A stretch of 64,000 nt of DNA from assembly GCF_000334895.1 (NCBI RefSeq), contig NZ_BAFM01000003.1:174121-238120 (forward strand), written 5' to 3'. Both the position numbers and the translations under genes were made by a program. Below are positions 63,610 through 64,000 of this stretch, piece by piece. Numbering within the stretch: the first letter of the stretch is position 1; each line of letters begins with the position of its first letter. The notes beneath the pieces were generated by a model. The model ran no database searches. It was not told the origin of the DNA and saw nothing but the letters and a program-made list of their open reading frames with translations. This stretch comes from Halococcus agarilyticus. GTDB taxonomy: Archaea; Halobacteriota; Halobacteria; Halobacteriales; Halococcaceae.

Positions 63610-63652
63610 GTCGACCTTCCACACACGAGGGCCACAAAAAGGTTCGCGTGAG

Positions 63653-64000
63653 TCAGGCGGCCATCACGTCGCCCTCGGCTTCGAGGAGCTCCTTGTACCG
63701 GTTGCGGATGGTGACCTCGGAGATGTCGGCGACCTCGCTGACGGCTCCCTGCGTGACCTTCTCGTTGGTGAGGAGGGCGGCGGCGTAGACCGCGGCGGCC
63801 GCCAGTCCAACGGGGCTCTTCCCGCTGATGATGCCCTCTTCCTTCGCGGTGTCGAGGAGCTGCCTGGCGCGGCGCTCGGCCTCCTCGGAGAGGTCGAGGT
63901 CGGAGGCGAACCGGGGGACGTAGCTCGCGGGGTCGGCAGGCTGGATCTCCAGGCCGAGCTCGCGCACCACGTACCGGTACGTCCTGGTGAGCTCCATCTT
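63653..64000 (-). CDS. tfb: Transcription initiation factor TFB, C-terminal part (N-terminal part beyond the window)
   Basis: 115 codons of the C-terminal end are present. They carry the second cyclin repeat of TFIIB-type factors (ELTRTYRYVVRELGLEIQPADPASYVPRFASDLDL, then SPVGLAAAAVYAAALLTNEKVTQGAVSEVADISEVTIRNRYKELLE), which ends in the helix-turn-helix that reads the BRE. TFB joins TBP at the TATA box and recruits RNA polymerase. Haloarchaea have several TFB paralogues; which one this is cannot be told without the N-terminus. Confidence 0.93.
   Translation of the reverse strand, partial: KMELTRTYRYVVRELGLEIQPADPASYVPRFASDLDLSEEAERRARQLLDTAKEEGIISGKSPVGLAAAAVYAAALLTNEKVTQGAVSEVADISEVTIRNRYKELLEAEGDVMAA

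Overview
This window is chromosomal DNA from a halophilic archaeon (class Halobacteria), perhaps Halococcus-like, although the genus cannot be fixed from the sequence alone. The evidence is a very GC-rich, strongly acidic proteome; archaeal information-processing proteins (topoisomerase VI A/B, an RPA-type single-strand binding protein with its partner, pelota, RqcH, TFB); haloarchaeal gyrase genes; many haloarchaea-restricted small DUF and zinc-ribbon proteins; leaderless genes with TATA-like boxes about 25-30 nt before the start; and GC-rich intergenic repeats. Coding density is high. No rRNA, CRISPR array, intact insertion sequence or intact provirus is visible.

Layout. 1-4.1 kb (minus strand): a catabolic-looking cluster of class III aminotransferase, ornithine cyclodeaminase-family enzyme, M20 amidohydrolase and a truncated DUF3311 gene that usually accompanies a sodium:solute symporter. 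A palindrome sits on the predicted TATA box of the first gene. 4.2-13.6 kb: YihY membrane protein, DUF892 ferritin-like protein, glycosyltransferase plus beta-RFAP synthase, ilvD, a TRAM protein, a GNAT enzyme, and the RPA/RPA-associated pair, in which the OB fold has been duplicated. 13.7-20.1 kb: RHH protein, tRNA-His with a duplicated 3' end (attachment-site scar), CstA, PiT transporter, hisI and a coiled-coil protein. 20.1-30.3 kb: phosphohexomutase, gyrA, gyrB, then divergent top6B and top6A, i.e. both type II topoisomerases of the cell side by side. 30.3-37.1 kb: lipoprotein, REC-PAS protein, GCS2-like ligase, Elp3 and a renalase-like FAD enzyme. 37.3-44.0 kb: RqcH and pelota (ribosome rescue) with zinc-ribbon and multi-pass membrane proteins between them, then an RNase Z-like hydrolase. 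44.1-53.5 kb: propeller protein, Lhr-type helicase, DUF6789 protein, a large OB/Cas4-like nuclease/SF1 helicase fusion and an MFS transporter. 53.5-57.5 kb: an AT-richer patch with a DUF5684 protein, a GlmU-like nucleotidyltransferase, a tiny zinc protein, and a GlcG-family protein divergent from a formaldehyde-dehydrogenase-like enzyme. 58-64 kb: CobW GTPase, moaC-nnr, acylphosphatase, Ogg, DUF555, UPF0058, a zinc-ribbon protein and the C-terminal part of TFB.

The most interesting structures lie outside the genes. One family of about 300-bp dispersed elements has three copies, two of them inverted around gyrA. A second family of about 110-bp elements also has three copies and carries different hairpins at the same internal position. 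In addition there is a 23-bp exact duplication of the tRNA-His 3' end and a separate 23-bp exact motif shared by two intergenic regions about 21 kb apart. No complete new defence or mobile system is evident.
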